From Fodinibius sp052060035 (GTDB taxonomy: Bacteria; Bacteroidota; Rhodothermia; Balneolales; Balneolaceae), in NCBI RefSeq assembly GCF_052060035.1, contig NZ_JBPOEA010000012.1, positions 1 to 64,000 on the forward strand: 64,000 nucleotides of DNA, in the 5' to 3' direction. Made by a program: the position numbers and the translations under genes. The notes beneath the pieces were generated by a model that made no database searches, was not told where the DNA came from, and was given only the letters and a program-made list of their open reading frames with translations. How positions within the stretch are numbered: position 1 is the first letter of the stretch; each line of letters begins with the position of its first letter. This document shows, in pieces, positions 1-8,782 of the stretch.

Positions 1-359
1 TGTTTTACAACCTGCGCTTGGTTTATATCACCACAAAAGACAAACAAGAAGCCAAAACAATTGGCAAAAAGCTGGTCAAAGAAAATCTGGCGGCTTGCGT
101 CAATATTGTTGACGGAATGGAAACCATCTACCGTTGGGAGGGCGAAATTGTTGAGGATACCGAAGCGATCCTTATTGCAAAAACTCCTTACCACAATATG
201 AAAGATCTTACCAATAGGGTAAAGGAGCTCCATAGCTACGACTGTCCCTACGTTATTTCACTGCAGCTAACCGAACAGGAAGGTAACAAAGAGTATCAAA
301 AATGGCTGCTTAAGAATTCCCAGAAACAGGAGATTGACTATGAAGTGGAGGATGTTTAG
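1..359 (+). CDS. cutA: CutA-like divalent cation tolerance protein, 5' end at window edge
   Basis: Small trimeric CutA1 family protein, linked to copper and other divalent-metal tolerance; its biochemical role is not settled. The family core is visible as VYITTKDKQEA, then LAACVNIV near residue 30, and a C-terminal EYQKWL. The first in-window start would be a TTG at 18. However, the reading frame is open to the edge, and bases 1-2 are 'tg' in codon phase, so the true ATG may begin one base before the window. That would add five residues (FYNLR) before LVYITT, which suits the family. It converges on cysH, with only 13 bases between the stops. Family assignment is firm; the exact start is not visible. 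Confidence 0.9.
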   Translation, partial: FYNLRLVYITTKDKQEAKTIGKKLVKENLAACVNIVDGMETIYRWEGEIVEDTEAILIAKTPYHNMKDLTNRVKELHSYDCPYVISLQLTEQEGNKEYQKWLLKNSQKQEIDYEVEDV

Positions 360-372
360 TTCGTCAATTCTA

Positions 373-1029
373 TTAATGATGCAGCCCACATTCGATTTTT
401 GAGAACTCATCCCAGCGGCCTTCACGTCCTTGGCCTTTGGCAGTGCAGTGCGTACATCCCACCGAATCAAATCCTTTTTCTTTCAGAGGGTGCTGCGGCA
501 GGCCATGGCCTTCGATATATTCCTCCACCAGTGATGAATTCCAATCGATAAGCGGATAAAACTTGATAAGCTCGTTATCATCATCCACGATAGATAGGCT
601 TTTGCGATGGCGACTTTGAAAACCGATAAGTCCAGACATCCACACCTTGTATTTGCCTTTAATGCGATCCAGCGGTTCAACTTTGTTAATATCGCAACAC
701 TTGTCGGGATCATCTTCCCAGAGTTTCTCCTTTACTGTCTTAGCATGTTCCGAAGGATCGGGACGCAGATCTATTACGTTTAAATCCAACAAGCGTGTTA
801 ATCGCTCCTTGTAAGCAATAGTCTCCTCAAAATGGTAACCGGTATCAATAAAATAAATTGGACAACCCGGTTTTATTCTGCTGACCAAGTGCAGCAGCAC
901 AGCCGAAGTGGTACCGAATGACGATGTCACCAGTACATCTCGGAAAGAGTTAAACACCTGAGCCACTCGTGCATCAACAATTTTTGTCGAAAGTGAGCGA
1001 TTTATCTTTTCTTTATTAACAAGATACAT
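373..1029 (-). CDS. cysH: Assimilatory adenylylsulfate/PAPS reductase
   Basis: Reduces APS (or PAPS) to sulfite with thioredoxin electrons in assimilatory sulfate reduction in the cytoplasm. The 218 residues carry a P-loop-like SSFGTTSAV at 36-44, the C111-C112 pair, the GCTHC pair (C192, C195) and a C-terminal ECGLH with the catalytic Cys214. The CC plus CxxC set is what binds a 4Fe-4S cluster in APS-type enzymes and is absent from E. coli-type PAPS reductases. APS is therefore the likelier substrate; this is inferred from family knowledge. No cysD/N/I neighbour is in the window. It is divergent from the next gene, with 46 bases between the starts. Confidence 0.93.
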   Translation of the reverse strand: MYLVNKEKINRSLSTKIVDARVAQVFNSFRDVLVTSSFGTTSAVLLHLVSRIKPGCPIYFIDTGYHFEETIAYKERLTRLLDLNVIDLRPDPSEHAKTVKEKLWEDDPDKCCDINKVEPLDRIKGKYKVWMSGLIGFQSRHRKSLSIVDDDNELIKFYPLIDWNSSLVEEYIEGHGLPQHPLKEKGFDSVGCTHCTAKGQGREGRWDEFSKIECGLHH

Positions 1030-1075
1030 ATAGATTTCCCTTTAATATCCAATTCAAACAAGCCATAATCTAATA

Positions 1076-1831
1076 GTGAGTACTGTAAAAATCGAACAGA
1101 AAAATCATATTTGCCAAGCTATTATTGATCACCCAAAATCACACAATGCTATAAACTTTGCGGTGATGGATAAGCTTGAGGCCCTACTTGATGAGCTCGA
1201 GCAGGATTCTGACATCCGCTGTTTTATTTTATCAGGATCTGGCCAAAAAACCTTTATTTCCGGTGGCGACCTGCGGGAGTTCCACACCATCAAAACAGCA
1301 GAAGAAGCAAAGCCGATGGCCAAACGCATGCTTTCGATCCTGACCCGCATTGAAAAACTGCCCTGCTGGACCATCGCTGCTATCAATGGTGCAGCCTATG
1401 GCGGCGGATGCGAGATGATGCTTGCTTTTGATTTTCGTATGGCGGCGCCCCGTGCCACATTCGGTTTTACACAAGGCAAATTTTACCTACCCCCCGGCTG
1501 GGGCGGCCTTACCCGTTTAGTAGAAAAAGTGGGCCGTTCTACTGCACTCCTTTGGCTGGGCGAAGCAAAAGTAGTAGACGCCGAAACCGCCCTACACCAT
1601 GACCTGATTGATCACATAACAAAAACTAATGATTGGCAAAAAGAGGTTTGGAAACGGGCTCAAAACCTAACCAGAAATGACCGTCCGTTTATCAAAAATT
1701 TAAAACAAGGTGCGCTGCGCATCACCAAAGCACGCTGGGAAGCTATCAACGCCGAACTTGATTCATTCGCTCAATTCTGGGAAAGTGATCTGCATGAAGA
1801 ACGTGTCCAAAAGTTCTTGGATCGGAAATAA
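1076..1831 (+). CDS. Enoyl-CoA hydratase/isomerase (crotonase) family protein
   Basis: Crotonase-fold acyl-CoA enzyme of 251 residues. The oxyanion-hole segments are SGGDLREF near 62-69 and NGAAYGGGCE at 104-113. Where true hydratases carry a catalytic Glu followed by a Gly-rich turn, this protein has PPGWGGLTRL (139-148). The GWGG turn is typical of ethylmalonyl-/methylmalonyl-CoA decarboxylase-like members (ECHDC1 type), so a decarboxylase or proofreading role is a reasonable alternative to beta-oxidation. The start is GTG at 1076: an in-frame stop lies about 30 bases upstream and the next ATG would remove essential N-terminal fold. It is a single gene, convergent with the protease downstream. 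Confidence 0.85.
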   Translation: MSTVKIEQKNHICQAIIDHPKSHNAINFAVMDKLEALLDELEQDSDIRCFILSGSGQKTFISGGDLREFHTIKTAEEAKPMAKRMLSILTRIEKLPCWTIAAINGAAYGGGCEMMLAFDFRMAAPRATFGFTQGKFYLPPGWGGLTRLVEKVGRSTALLWLGEAKVVDAETALHHDLIDHITKTNDWQKEVWKRAQNLTRNDRPFIKNLKQGALRITKARWEAINAELDSFAQFWESDLHEERVQKFLDRK

Positions 1832-1844
1832 CATCAAATAAATG

Positions 1845-3104
1845 CTACTCTTTAACCTTTTTCCGCAAATACATCTTGGTTTCGTAGCGATCGCCCTTTC
1901 GAAATAATTCTACACGCATGGAATCCCCTTCCTGATATTCCCGAAAAAGGGCCTGCGCGTGCATCTTACTTTGAATACGCTCTTCCCCGATTTTTAAAAT
2001 AATATCTCCCGGGATAATTCCCGCTTCAAAAGCCGGACCGTCTTTATTTACACTATTCACCAACAGCCCACGTGTGGCCGGTAAATTATACTTCAATACT
2101 AATTGGCGGGTCATTTCAACAGTATTAAAGCCGGGATCGTATGGTAACGTAACTTCTCCCTCTGTAGACAATTGCTTAAGAATTTTTTGTACGCGATTGC
2201 TGGGAATCGCAAAACCAAGTCCTACATTGCCGCCGCTGGTGCCTCCTGTAAATATGAAGGTATTAACGCCAATTACTTTACCTTCACTGTCAACCAGCGG
2301 ACCTCCTGAGTTTCCGCGATTAATTGCAGCATCAGTTTGAATCATATCCATATAAACGCGGGGTTCCTGGGGATTGGGACGAAAATCGCGATTCACCGCA
2401 CTTACCACTCCTACAGTTACTGATGGTTTGGCCGACTCAAACAATCCAAAAGGATTCCCTACCGCCAGCGACCACTCACCGACTAATACACTGTCAGAGT
2501 CCCCAAATTTTACAGAAGGGAAATTTCGCTGGGCATCAATTTTCAACAACGCTAAATCTGCAAGTTCATCTTCTCCCAATACCTTCGCCTCGTATTGCGA
2601 GCCATCCGGCATCGATACCACTACCCGCTTGGCGTGACGATTGGCAACATGCTGGTTGGTAACTACCAATCCATCCGAGTTAATAATAAATCCGGACCCC
2701 ATGCTGCTAACCTCACGCTCGATGGGCACCGGAACAAATCGATTATAATATTCACTAAACTGTAAACGACGACCACCCTGCACCATTTCTGTCACCGTAA
2801 TACTCACTACGGCCGGACTCACTTTTTCTACCGCTCGAGTAATTGCCGTCCGCCTACTGGTCGTAATCTGTGTATTGGGATCCTGGGTTTCTATTCTCGC
2901 TTGCTGCTGTTGACTCTTATCCGGAATTGTGACATCGGGATCAGAAGCAGACATAGAATCACCAATAATCGTAGAAATGCTTGCTCCCAATGCTTCGGTT
3001 ACTTGAGCATTGCTACTCGATCGGGAATGATTTTTCTTTTCCAGACATCCTGCTACTAACACAGACAGAATTACCGCTATACTTAAAACGGACTGCTTGA
3101 CCAT
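1845..3104 (-). CDS. HtrA/DegP-type serine protease with one PDZ domain, lipoprotein
   Basis: Periplasmic trypsin-like quality-control protease of 419 residues. The N-terminus is a lipoprotein signal ending LVAGC (Cys20), so it is probably membrane anchored. A low-complexity linker to about residue 85 precedes the protease domain. The catalytic triad is visible: His152 in TNQHVA, Asp183 in ADLALL and Ser266 in RGNSGGPL. A single PDZ domain occupies about 335-415 (RGLLVNSV, AGIIPGDIIL). Having one PDZ resembles DegS/HhoA-type members rather than two-PDZ DegP. It lies just downstream of the nrnA-like gene on the same strand (20-base gap), so co-transcription is likely. Confidence 0.93.
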   Translation of the reverse strand: MVKQSVLSIAVILSVLVAGCLEKKNHSRSSSNAQVTEALGASISTIIGDSMSASDPDVTIPDKSQQQQARIETQDPNTQITTSRRTAITRAVEKVSPAVVSITVTEMVQGGRRLQFSEYYNRFVPVPIEREVSSMGSGFIINSDGLVVTNQHVANRHAKRVVVSMPDGSQYEAKVLGEDELADLALLKIDAQRNFPSVKFGDSDSVLVGEWSLAVGNPFGLFESAKPSVTVGVVSAVNRDFRPNPQEPRVYMDMIQTDAAINRGNSGGPLVDSEGKVIGVNTFIFTGGTSGGNVGLGFAIPSNRVQKILKQLSTEGEVTLPYDPGFNTVEMTRQLVLKYNLPATRGLLVNSVNKDGPAFEAGIIPGDIILKIGEERIQSKMHAQALFREYQEGDSMRVELFRKGDRYETKMYLRKKVKE

Positions 3105-3124
3105 TAAGAATGAACCTAAGTTTA

Positions 3125-4108
3125 TTACGACTTATCTACGCTAACAAGCTGTTCGGCTCCAATCTCTACCAAATCTTCAATCGCTTTTTCGAGCGGTCCC
3201 GGATGCCATGCACCCGATGCCTTTTTATGGCCTCCGCCTCCAACTTTTCGTGCCCATTTATTAACGTCAACATCATTACTTTTTGAGCGAAGACTCATCT
3301 TAACACCATCGCCCAATGCTTTAAACAAGATCGCGGCTTTTATGCCGGCAACGCTAAGCGGATAGCCTACAAACCCTTCGCAATCATCATTGGTAGTATT
3401 GGTTTCTTCCAGCATTTCTTTGGTAACGTACATAATGGCTATCTGATTGTCCTCAAATAGCTCGATCGTACTCATTGCCTTGCTAAGCAAATGCAGCTGG
3501 TTTAAACTCTTGTTGGAAAATACCTTTTCGGCTACCTGATTGGGACGAAACTCCCCAAGCCGCAATAGTTCCGAGGCAACGTTCATGGTTTCCGGAGTAA
3601 CGCTGTCGTATTGCAGCGATCCAGTATCCGTCAAAATGCCCGTATAAAGGGCTTTGGCCACTTTCTCATCCACCTGTGAGATATCATTTTGCAGAAAGAG
3701 ATGAAAAATAAGCTCACAGGTTGAGGACGCTTCTTCAACCGAAATACTTAAGTCAAAACCATCATGCGGATCGGGATGGTGATCCACCATAAACGAAGGC
3801 TTCGGATAGTCTTGAATATAATCAGAATAGCTGCCGAAACGCTTTGGAGAATTGCCATCCAATACCAAGAACGCATCACATTTGTTCAGGGATTTCTCAT
3901 CCGGTTTTTGGATAGGATAAAAATCAGCCAGCCATTGTAGATTTAAGGGTACCTCATCATCATTAAACCCAATAGCATTTATACCATTTCTTTCCAACCA
4001 GAGACAGGAAGCTACTTGGGCACCAATGCAATCACCGTCGGGACGGATATGCGAAAAAACACCCACGGTGTCAAATTCTTGCAGTTTTTGGATGAGTTCT
4101 TCAAACAT
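3125..4108 (-). CDS. nrnA: DHH/DHHA1 phosphoesterase, NrnA-like oligoribonuclease/pAp phosphatase
   Basis: Mn-dependent phosphoesterase of the bifunctional NrnA group, which degrades nano-RNAs and dephosphorylates pAp, the by-product of PAPS reduction. The 327 residues show SHIRPDGDCIG (His20, Asp24, Asp26 as metal ligands), a DHHPDPHDG motif near 110, and the DHHA1 substrate motif GGGGHKKASG near 290. Size and motif order match NrnA rather than the longer RecJ. The proximity to cysH may be functional if the pathway uses PAPS. The start is ATG at 4108, with a short intergenic region shared with divergent thiN. Confidence 0.9.
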   Translation of the reverse strand: MFEELIQKLQEFDTVGVFSHIRPDGDCIGAQVASCLWLERNGINAIGFNDDEVPLNLQWLADFYPIQKPDEKSLNKCDAFLVLDGNSPKRFGSYSDYIQDYPKPSFMVDHHPDPHDGFDLSISVEEASSTCELIFHLFLQNDISQVDEKVAKALYTGILTDTGSLQYDSVTPETMNVASELLRLGEFRPNQVAEKVFSNKSLNQLHLLSKAMSTIELFEDNQIAIMYVTKEMLEETNTTNDDCEGFVGYPLSVAGIKAAILFKALGDGVKMSLRSKSNDVDVNKWARKVGGGGHKKASGAWHPGPLEKAIEDLVEIGAEQLVSVDKS

Positions 4109-4182
4109 AATGGCTGTTTATAGCGCGAAAAATAAGCTTAATAAAATGGTAGATAGCTTTGAAGAAAGCAATATTTTTTTAT

Positions 4183-4208
4183 CGGTAAAATCTTCGTTCT
4201 TTTTACCG
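4183..4208. other. Small inverted repeat between divergent nrnA and thiN
   Basis: CGGTAAAA (4183-4190) and TTTTACCG (4201-4208) form an 8-bp perfect stem with a 10-base loop, 48 bases upstream of the thiN start. It could be an operator or a leader hairpin. It does not resemble a TPP riboswitch, since no THI-box sequence is visible in this 147-base region. Confidence 0.3.
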
Positions 4209-4255
4209 TATCATAACGTATAAATCAGCGTTAAAACCATACAAGGCCGTTTTCA

Positions 4256-4882
4256 ATGAAATCAATTCTGATTCTCTGCAATGGCGATCCGCCATCGCAG
4301 CAATTATTTGACAAATATCGAGCGAAAACAGATTGCTTTATTGCCGCTGATGGCGGGGCGAATATTGCCATAGATATGGGTACGATACCCGACGTAATAA
4401 TTGGTGACCTCGACAGCTACAACGGATCTAAAAAGGAGTCGTCAGAAATTATTTTTCGTCCCAGTCAAGAACTCAATGATCTGGAGAAAGCCCTTCAATA
4501 TGCTAAAAAAAAGAAGGGCACCCATATTTATATTTTAGGGGCCACCGGTTACCGGCTTGATCAAACCCTCAAAAACTTGTCCGTCCTCAAGCAGTTCTCT
4601 ACACAATTTCAGCAACTTCGCATGGCCGACAATTTTGGTGAGACGAGATTGCTCCCACGCTCCTTCTCGGAAGATTTCAGGATCGGTACACAGTTGTCCC
4701 TTTTCCCTCTTTCGGGCAAGGTTACCGGCATAACCACCCAAGGATTAAAATATCCGCTCGAAAATGAATTCCTCGAAAATGGCGTACGAGACGGATCCTC
4801 TAATGAAGTCGTTGGAAATCCTGTTCAAATTAATCATAAAAAAGGCGATCTCTTGATGTTTGTGAAGCATAATAACGATTGA
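4256..4882 (+). CDS. thiN: Thiamine diphosphokinase
   Basis: Transfers pyrophosphate from ATP to thiamine to give thiamine diphosphate in the cytoplasm. The 208 residues contain the family landmarks ADGGAN near 31, GDLDSY near 50, a DLEKAL helix, and GATGYRLDQTL near 100. Length is normal for bacterial TPKs. The start is ATG at 4256. The gene is divergent from nrnA and is followed after 55 bases by a symporter gene on the same strand. If co-transcribed, the symporter could be a vitamin or nutrient importer, but nothing in its sequence establishes thiamine as substrate. Confidence 0.92.
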   Translation: MKSILILCNGDPPSQQLFDKYRAKTDCFIAADGGANIAIDMGTIPDVIIGDLDSYNGSKKESSEIIFRPSQELNDLEKALQYAKKKKGTHIYILGATGYRLDQTLKNLSVLKQFSTQFQQLRMADNFGETRLLPRSFSEDFRIGTQLSLFPLSGKVTGITTQGLKYPLENEFLENGVRDGSSNEVVGNPVQINHKKGDLLMFVKHNND

Positions 4883-4937
4883 CCCCCGATTCATATTCAA
4901 ATATCTTTCATCTATTTTAAAAACCAACTATTGAACG

Positions 4938-6386
4938 TTGACTGAATTACAATTTACACTGCTCGATTGGAGCCTAATTCTATCTTACTTTGCACTACTG
5001 GTTTATCTTACCTGGCAACGCGACTGGGAAGAAACCGATGAGGAGTCTTTTTTGCTTTCGGGACGAAAGATGAGCCTGGCTGCTTTTGTGGCTACCCTCG
5101 TCTCTACTTGGTATGGCGGAATTCTTGGTATTGGAGAATACAGTTACCAAAATGGAATTTCTACCTGGCTTATTCTGGGATTCCCCTTTTATGTTTTTTC
5201 AGCACTCTTTGCTTGGCTGCTTGCCGGAAAAATCCGTATGAATGAAGCCCTATCACTACCCGAAGCCGTTGGTAACTTTTATGGGGATACCGCCGGTCGC
5301 TTCTCTGCCATTCCTATTTTTATTCTCGTAAGTCCGGCCCCCTATATTCTCATGCTGGGGTTAATTTTTCAGTACCTGACGGGGGGCGCCGGTCACTTTC
5401 TCTGGTATGCCAGTGCCGTAGCCCTGTTCTCTGTTGCTTACGTTATGTTCGGCGGATTTAATGCCGTTGTCCACACCGATATGCTGCAAATCGTTCTCAT
5501 GTTCGGCGGCTTTATTTTTCTAATTATTTTTGCAGGAATAGAATTCGGTGGTTTTGGGAAGCTCTGGACCTTCATTCCCTCAGATTTTAGAGATATTACG
5601 GGCGGTGAAGACATCCAATATCTGCTTGTTTGGTTTTTTATTGCGCTGTGGACTTTCGTTGATCCCAGCTTTCATCAACGCGCCGCAGCGGCAAAATCGC
5701 CTAACACAGCCAAAAAAGGAATATTTATTTCCATCTTGTTATGGTCTCTATTTGACTTCCTGACGATTTTCAGCGGCTTGTATGGCTTTGCCATTCTCGG
5801 CGACTCCTTAACTGAACCCATTATGGTTTATCCCTACCTGGCCAACGAAATTTTACCAATTGGGTTAAAAGGGCTGTTCTTTGTAGCACTACTGGCCACC
5901 ATTATGTCTACCCTCGACAGCTACCTGTTTTTATCCGGACAAACGCTCGGCCGCGACCTGTTGGTAAAGATCTTCCCCAATACAAAAAATAATACCTTAA
6001 CCCGCATAAGCACGCTGGCGGCCGCACTGCTGGGGATTTTGCTAATTATCATCTATCCCAGTGTTATTGACTTATGGTATGTTATTGGCTCCGTGATGAT
6101 TCCCGGGCTCTTAATTCCCGTAATGGGAGTCTATCTGCAATTTTTTACACTCAGAAAAAAATGGGTGCTTCCCACTATGGTTGGCAGTATTGCCATATCA
6201 CTACTTTGGCTTATCCTTGGTACCATTACCAGTGAAGGGATGTACGATTACACCTATTTAGGATTAGAACCATTTTATCCGGGACTGGCAGCAAGTATTG
6301 TTCTTTGGATATTCGGCAAGAAAAAAGCCGGAGGTATTCTTGAAGAAACGGATTTTGCTAAAGACGAGATGCTTGAAGAAAGCTAA
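4938..6386 (+). CDS. Sodium:solute symporter (SSS family)
   Basis: Inner-membrane Na+-coupled transporter of 482 residues with roughly 13 hydrophobic segments. The N-terminal DWSLILSYFALLVY segment, LSGRKMSLAAFVATLVSTWYG near 41-61 and the later MSTLDSYLF motif are typical of the SSS/SLC5 fold. The C-terminus is charged and cytoplasmic. The substrate cannot be told from sequence. The start is TTG at 4938; the N-terminal helix begins almost at once and no nearby in-frame ATG exists. It follows thiN on the same strand and converges on the small unknown gene downstream. Confidence 0.88.
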   Translation: MTELQFTLLDWSLILSYFALLVYLTWQRDWEETDEESFLLSGRKMSLAAFVATLVSTWYGGILGIGEYSYQNGISTWLILGFPFYVFSALFAWLLAGKIRMNEALSLPEAVGNFYGDTAGRFSAIPIFILVSPAPYILMLGLIFQYLTGGAGHFLWYASAVALFSVAYVMFGGFNAVVHTDMLQIVLMFGGFIFLIIFAGIEFGGFGKLWTFIPSDFRDITGGEDIQYLLVWFFIALWTFVDPSFHQRAAAAKSPNTAKKGIFISILLWSLFDFLTIFSGLYGFAILGDSLTEPIMVYPYLANEILPIGLKGLFFVALLATIMSTLDSYLFLSGQTLGRDLLVKIFPNTKNNTLTRISTLAAALLGILLIIIYPSVIDLWYVIGSVMIPGLLIPVMGVYLQFFTLRKKWVLPTMVGSIAISLLWLILGTITSEGMYDYTYLGLEPFYPGLAASIVLWIFGKKKAGGILEETDFAKDEMLEES

Positions 6387-6425
6387 ATGGATCTGGGTTC
6401 ACATCTGCAGAGCTCATCCCAACTG

Positions 6426-6707
6426 TTAGGTACTTTTTAAGATATGTCCCAAATTTAATTTGTGGATAGGAATTAAGTACTTCATGGCCATGGCATCCTT
6501 TTCGATGTTAAGCTCACCAGTGCGACGGAAGTCAACAATACAGTAATCATCAAACGAGCGTACCACTTCACCAATACCGTAATACTCGGGACACGGTCCG
6601 TAGTACACCAAATCTCCAAGCTGGATATTATTATCCGCTCGTCGATTATACGGATATATAACCGGCAGTCGATCTAAGCGATATGGAAGTCGTTTCTTGG
6701 TTGCCAT
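6426..6707 (-). CDS. Conserved small protein of unknown function next to tsaE
   Basis: I do not recognise this 93-residue protein. It starts MATKKRLPYRLDRLP and contains GDLVYYGPCPEYYGIGEVV, which reads like a small SH3-like beta barrel, followed by VDFRRTGELNIE and a C-terminal HKLNLGHIL. It has no signal peptide or membrane helix, so it is probably cytoplasmic. ATG at 6707 is chosen; a TTG at 6752 would give 108 residues but would overlap tsaE by 26 bases. It sits 19 bases downstream of tsaE on the same strand and is probably co-transcribed with it. Confidence 0.65.
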   Translation of the reverse strand: MATKKRLPYRLDRLPVIYPYNRRADNNIQLGDLVYYGPCPEYYGIGEVVRSFDDYCIVDFRRTGELNIEKDAMAMKYLIPIHKLNLGHILKST

Positions 6708-6726
6708 GGTCGCACAATATACGGGA

Positions 6727-7155
6727 TTACGAGTCTCTTTTTCTAATGACAAATTTTCGGGTATTCTTGTCAGGAGCTTCTATAAAAATCCAGATAGCCT
6801 CCGGTGGAATAAGTGACTCTATTCGCTCTGCCCATTCGATAACCGTAACTCCATCACCATAAAAATATTCTTCAGCTCCTATCTCGAGGGCCTCACGTGG
6901 TGATTCCATTCGATAACAATCAAAATGAAAAAGTGACTTATCACCATCATACTCATTAATAAGCGTAAAGGTAGGCGAACTAACTTCATTGCTTTCAATA
7001 CCCAATCCTTCTGCCATCCCTTTAACGAAATGCGTTTTCCCCGCCCCAAGAGCGCCCTGCAAACAAACAATAGATCCGGCTTCCAAAGAGGAAACAAATT
7101 CTTTTCCCTTGGCAATGGTTTCGTCTGGAGAGGTCGTTGTAAATTGCTGTTCCAT
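6727..7155 (-). CDS. tsaE: tRNA threonylcarbamoyladenosine biosynthesis ATPase TsaE
   Basis: P-loop ATPase that works with TsaB and TsaD to make t6A37 on ANN-decoding tRNAs. The 142 residues show the Walker A motif GALGAGKTH (34-42), the switch-like SSPTFTLINEY, HFDCYRM, and EYFYGDGVTVIEWAERI near the C-terminal third. All are TsaE signatures and the length is normal. It lies downstream of porX on the same strand, separated by 58 bases. tsaE next to porX is an arrangement known in other Bacteroidota genomes, which supports both calls. Confidence 0.95.
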   Translation of the reverse strand: MEQQFTTTSPDETIAKGKEFVSSLEAGSIVCLQGALGAGKTHFVKGMAEGLGIESNEVSSPTFTLINEYDGDKSLFHFDCYRMESPREALEIGAEEYFYGDGVTVIEWAERIESLIPPEAIWIFIEAPDKNTRKFVIRKRDS

Positions 7156-7213
7156 AAGAATAATTATTAATCAAAAGAGGTAAGAAGATACCAGCTCTTA
7201 GAGGAGAAATCTA

Positions 7214-8767
7214 TCATAACATAGACTTGGGGCGCAATGTAGAAATCGGCAAAATCATCTCTTCCATACTGGCCCCGCCATGCAAAAAGGTGTCCCGGTA
7301 GCGATTCTGATAACGATGGTAGTTCGTGGGATATACAAAGTAGTAATCCTCTTTGGCAATGATATAATTGTTGGAATGTCCTGGTGTGGGCAATTTATAT
7401 TCGGCGGGATCTTCAATAATCAGTGCTGCATCATCATTCGCCGATAAATTCCGGCCGTATTTATATCGCAGACTGGTGGACGTTTCTCGATCGCCGTACA
7501 CTTTCGTATCACGCAGAGCCCGCACCGCACCGTGATCACTCGTAACTACAACTACCACTTCCTCATCGGCCAAAATTTTAAAAATTTCATACAAGGTAGA
7601 GTGCTGAAACCAAGTTTTGGTCAGAGACCTAAAAGCCGGCACATCGGGTGCTATCTCTTTTAGCACATCAGAATCAGATCGGGAGTGCACCAATGTATCC
7701 ACAAAGTTATATACGAACGTACTTAGCGACACTTGCAGGTAATTGTGAATATTATCAGCAATCTCTCTCCCTTCATCCGTTCGCAACACCTTCTCATATT
7801 TTATCTTTTTATTAATGCCCTTTCGGCTTAACTGTTTTACCAACAACTCTTCTTCAAACTGATTCAACGAGCTTTCATCTTCGCCCTGGCTCCATAAATC
7901 AGGATAGATATCTTCTATTTCGAGCGGAAATAATCCGGAAAATATAGCATTCCGAGAGTAGGGAGTTGCCGTTGGCAAAATAGAGTAATAGAAATCAGTA
8001 TCAATGGCATAATCTTCATTCAAAAGGCTCTGAAACACCAACCACTGATCGTACCGCATGCAATCGATGACCAAAAAAAGGGTACTCTGGCCATTTTTTA
8101 CGTGTGGTAAAACATATTCGCGAACAACATCTGTAGAAAGAGCCGGACGTTGGGGCGTGGATTGACTGAGCCACGACCTGTAATTGCGAGCAATAAATCG
8201 GCCAAACATTTTATTGGCCTCCTGATATTGATCGGCCAACACCTGACGCAATGATTCATCGCCGGACTCTAAATCGATATCCCATTGCGTAAGTTGTTTA
8301 TAAATTTCAATCCATTCCTCCCATCCGGTTTGTTCATGAATGCGACCGGATATTTCATTAAAATTACGAAGATACGATTGGGCAAATTTCTCATTGCGGA
8401 TGCGATGCCGTTCCAGAATCCGCTTGACCGTCAACACAATCTGGTTGGGATTGACCGGCTTAATCAGATAATCCGAAATTTTACCGCCGATCGCATCTTC
8501 CATGATCGACTCCTCCTCACTCTTCGTAATCATCACCACCGGCAAGCCCGCCTGTATGGTTTTGATTCGATTTAGCGTAGCCAAGCCATCCATGCCCGGC
8601 ATCTGCTCATCCAAAAAAACAATATCAAACGGTTGTTCGCGGATCAGCGTAATCGCATCTTCACCGTTGGTTACAGGAGTGACTTCAAAATCTTTATTCT
8701 CTAAAAAAATGATGTGCGGTTTCAGCTGATCGATCTCATCATCCGCCCATAAAATACGTGTAGCCAT
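7214..8767 (-). CDS. porX: PorX-type response regulator with PglZ (alkaline phosphatase-like) domain
   Basis: Two-component regulator of the PorX/PorY system that controls type IX secretion genes in Bacteroidota. The 517 residues have an N-terminal receiver domain (about 1-120) with the acidic pocket ADD and phospho-acceptor Asp53 in FLDEQMPGMDG. A helical linker follows, then a PglZ phosphodiesterase/phosphatase-like domain from about 205. That domain holds LVIDCMRYDQW, SDHGAVRALRD and a C-terminal HGGASMEEMILP, its metal-binding segments. In P. gingivalis PorX this domain cleaves oligonucleotides; the same activity here is inferred. ATG at 8767 is preferred over TTG one codon earlier. porY is not in the window. 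Confidence 0.93.
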   Translation of the reverse strand: MATRILWADDEIDQLKPHIIFLENKDFEVTPVTNGEDAITLIREQPFDIVFLDEQMPGMDGLATLNRIKTIQAGLPVVMITKSEEESIMEDAIGGKISDYLIKPVNPNQIVLTVKRILERHRIRNEKFAQSYLRNFNEISGRIHEQTGWEEWIEIYKQLTQWDIDLESGDESLRQVLADQYQEANKMFGRFIARNYRSWLSQSTPQRPALSTDVVREYVLPHVKNGQSTLFLVIDCMRYDQWLVFQSLLNEDYAIDTDFYYSILPTATPYSRNAIFSGLFPLEIEDIYPDLWSQGEDESSLNQFEEELLVKQLSRKGINKKIKYEKVLRTDEGREIADNIHNYLQVSLSTFVYNFVDTLVHSRSDSDVLKEIAPDVPAFRSLTKTWFQHSTLYEIFKILADEEVVVVVTSDHGAVRALRDTKVYGDRETSTSLRYKYGRNLSANDDAALIIEDPAEYKLPTPGHSNNYIIAKEDYYFVYPTNYHRYQNRYRDTFLHGGASMEEMILPISTLRPKSML

Positions 8768-8782
8768 CAAGATTCAATTGCA

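Noticed and set aside
4109..4255. TPP riboswitch upstream of thiN
   Set aside because: No THI-box consensus is visible; only a small 8-bp hairpin is present.
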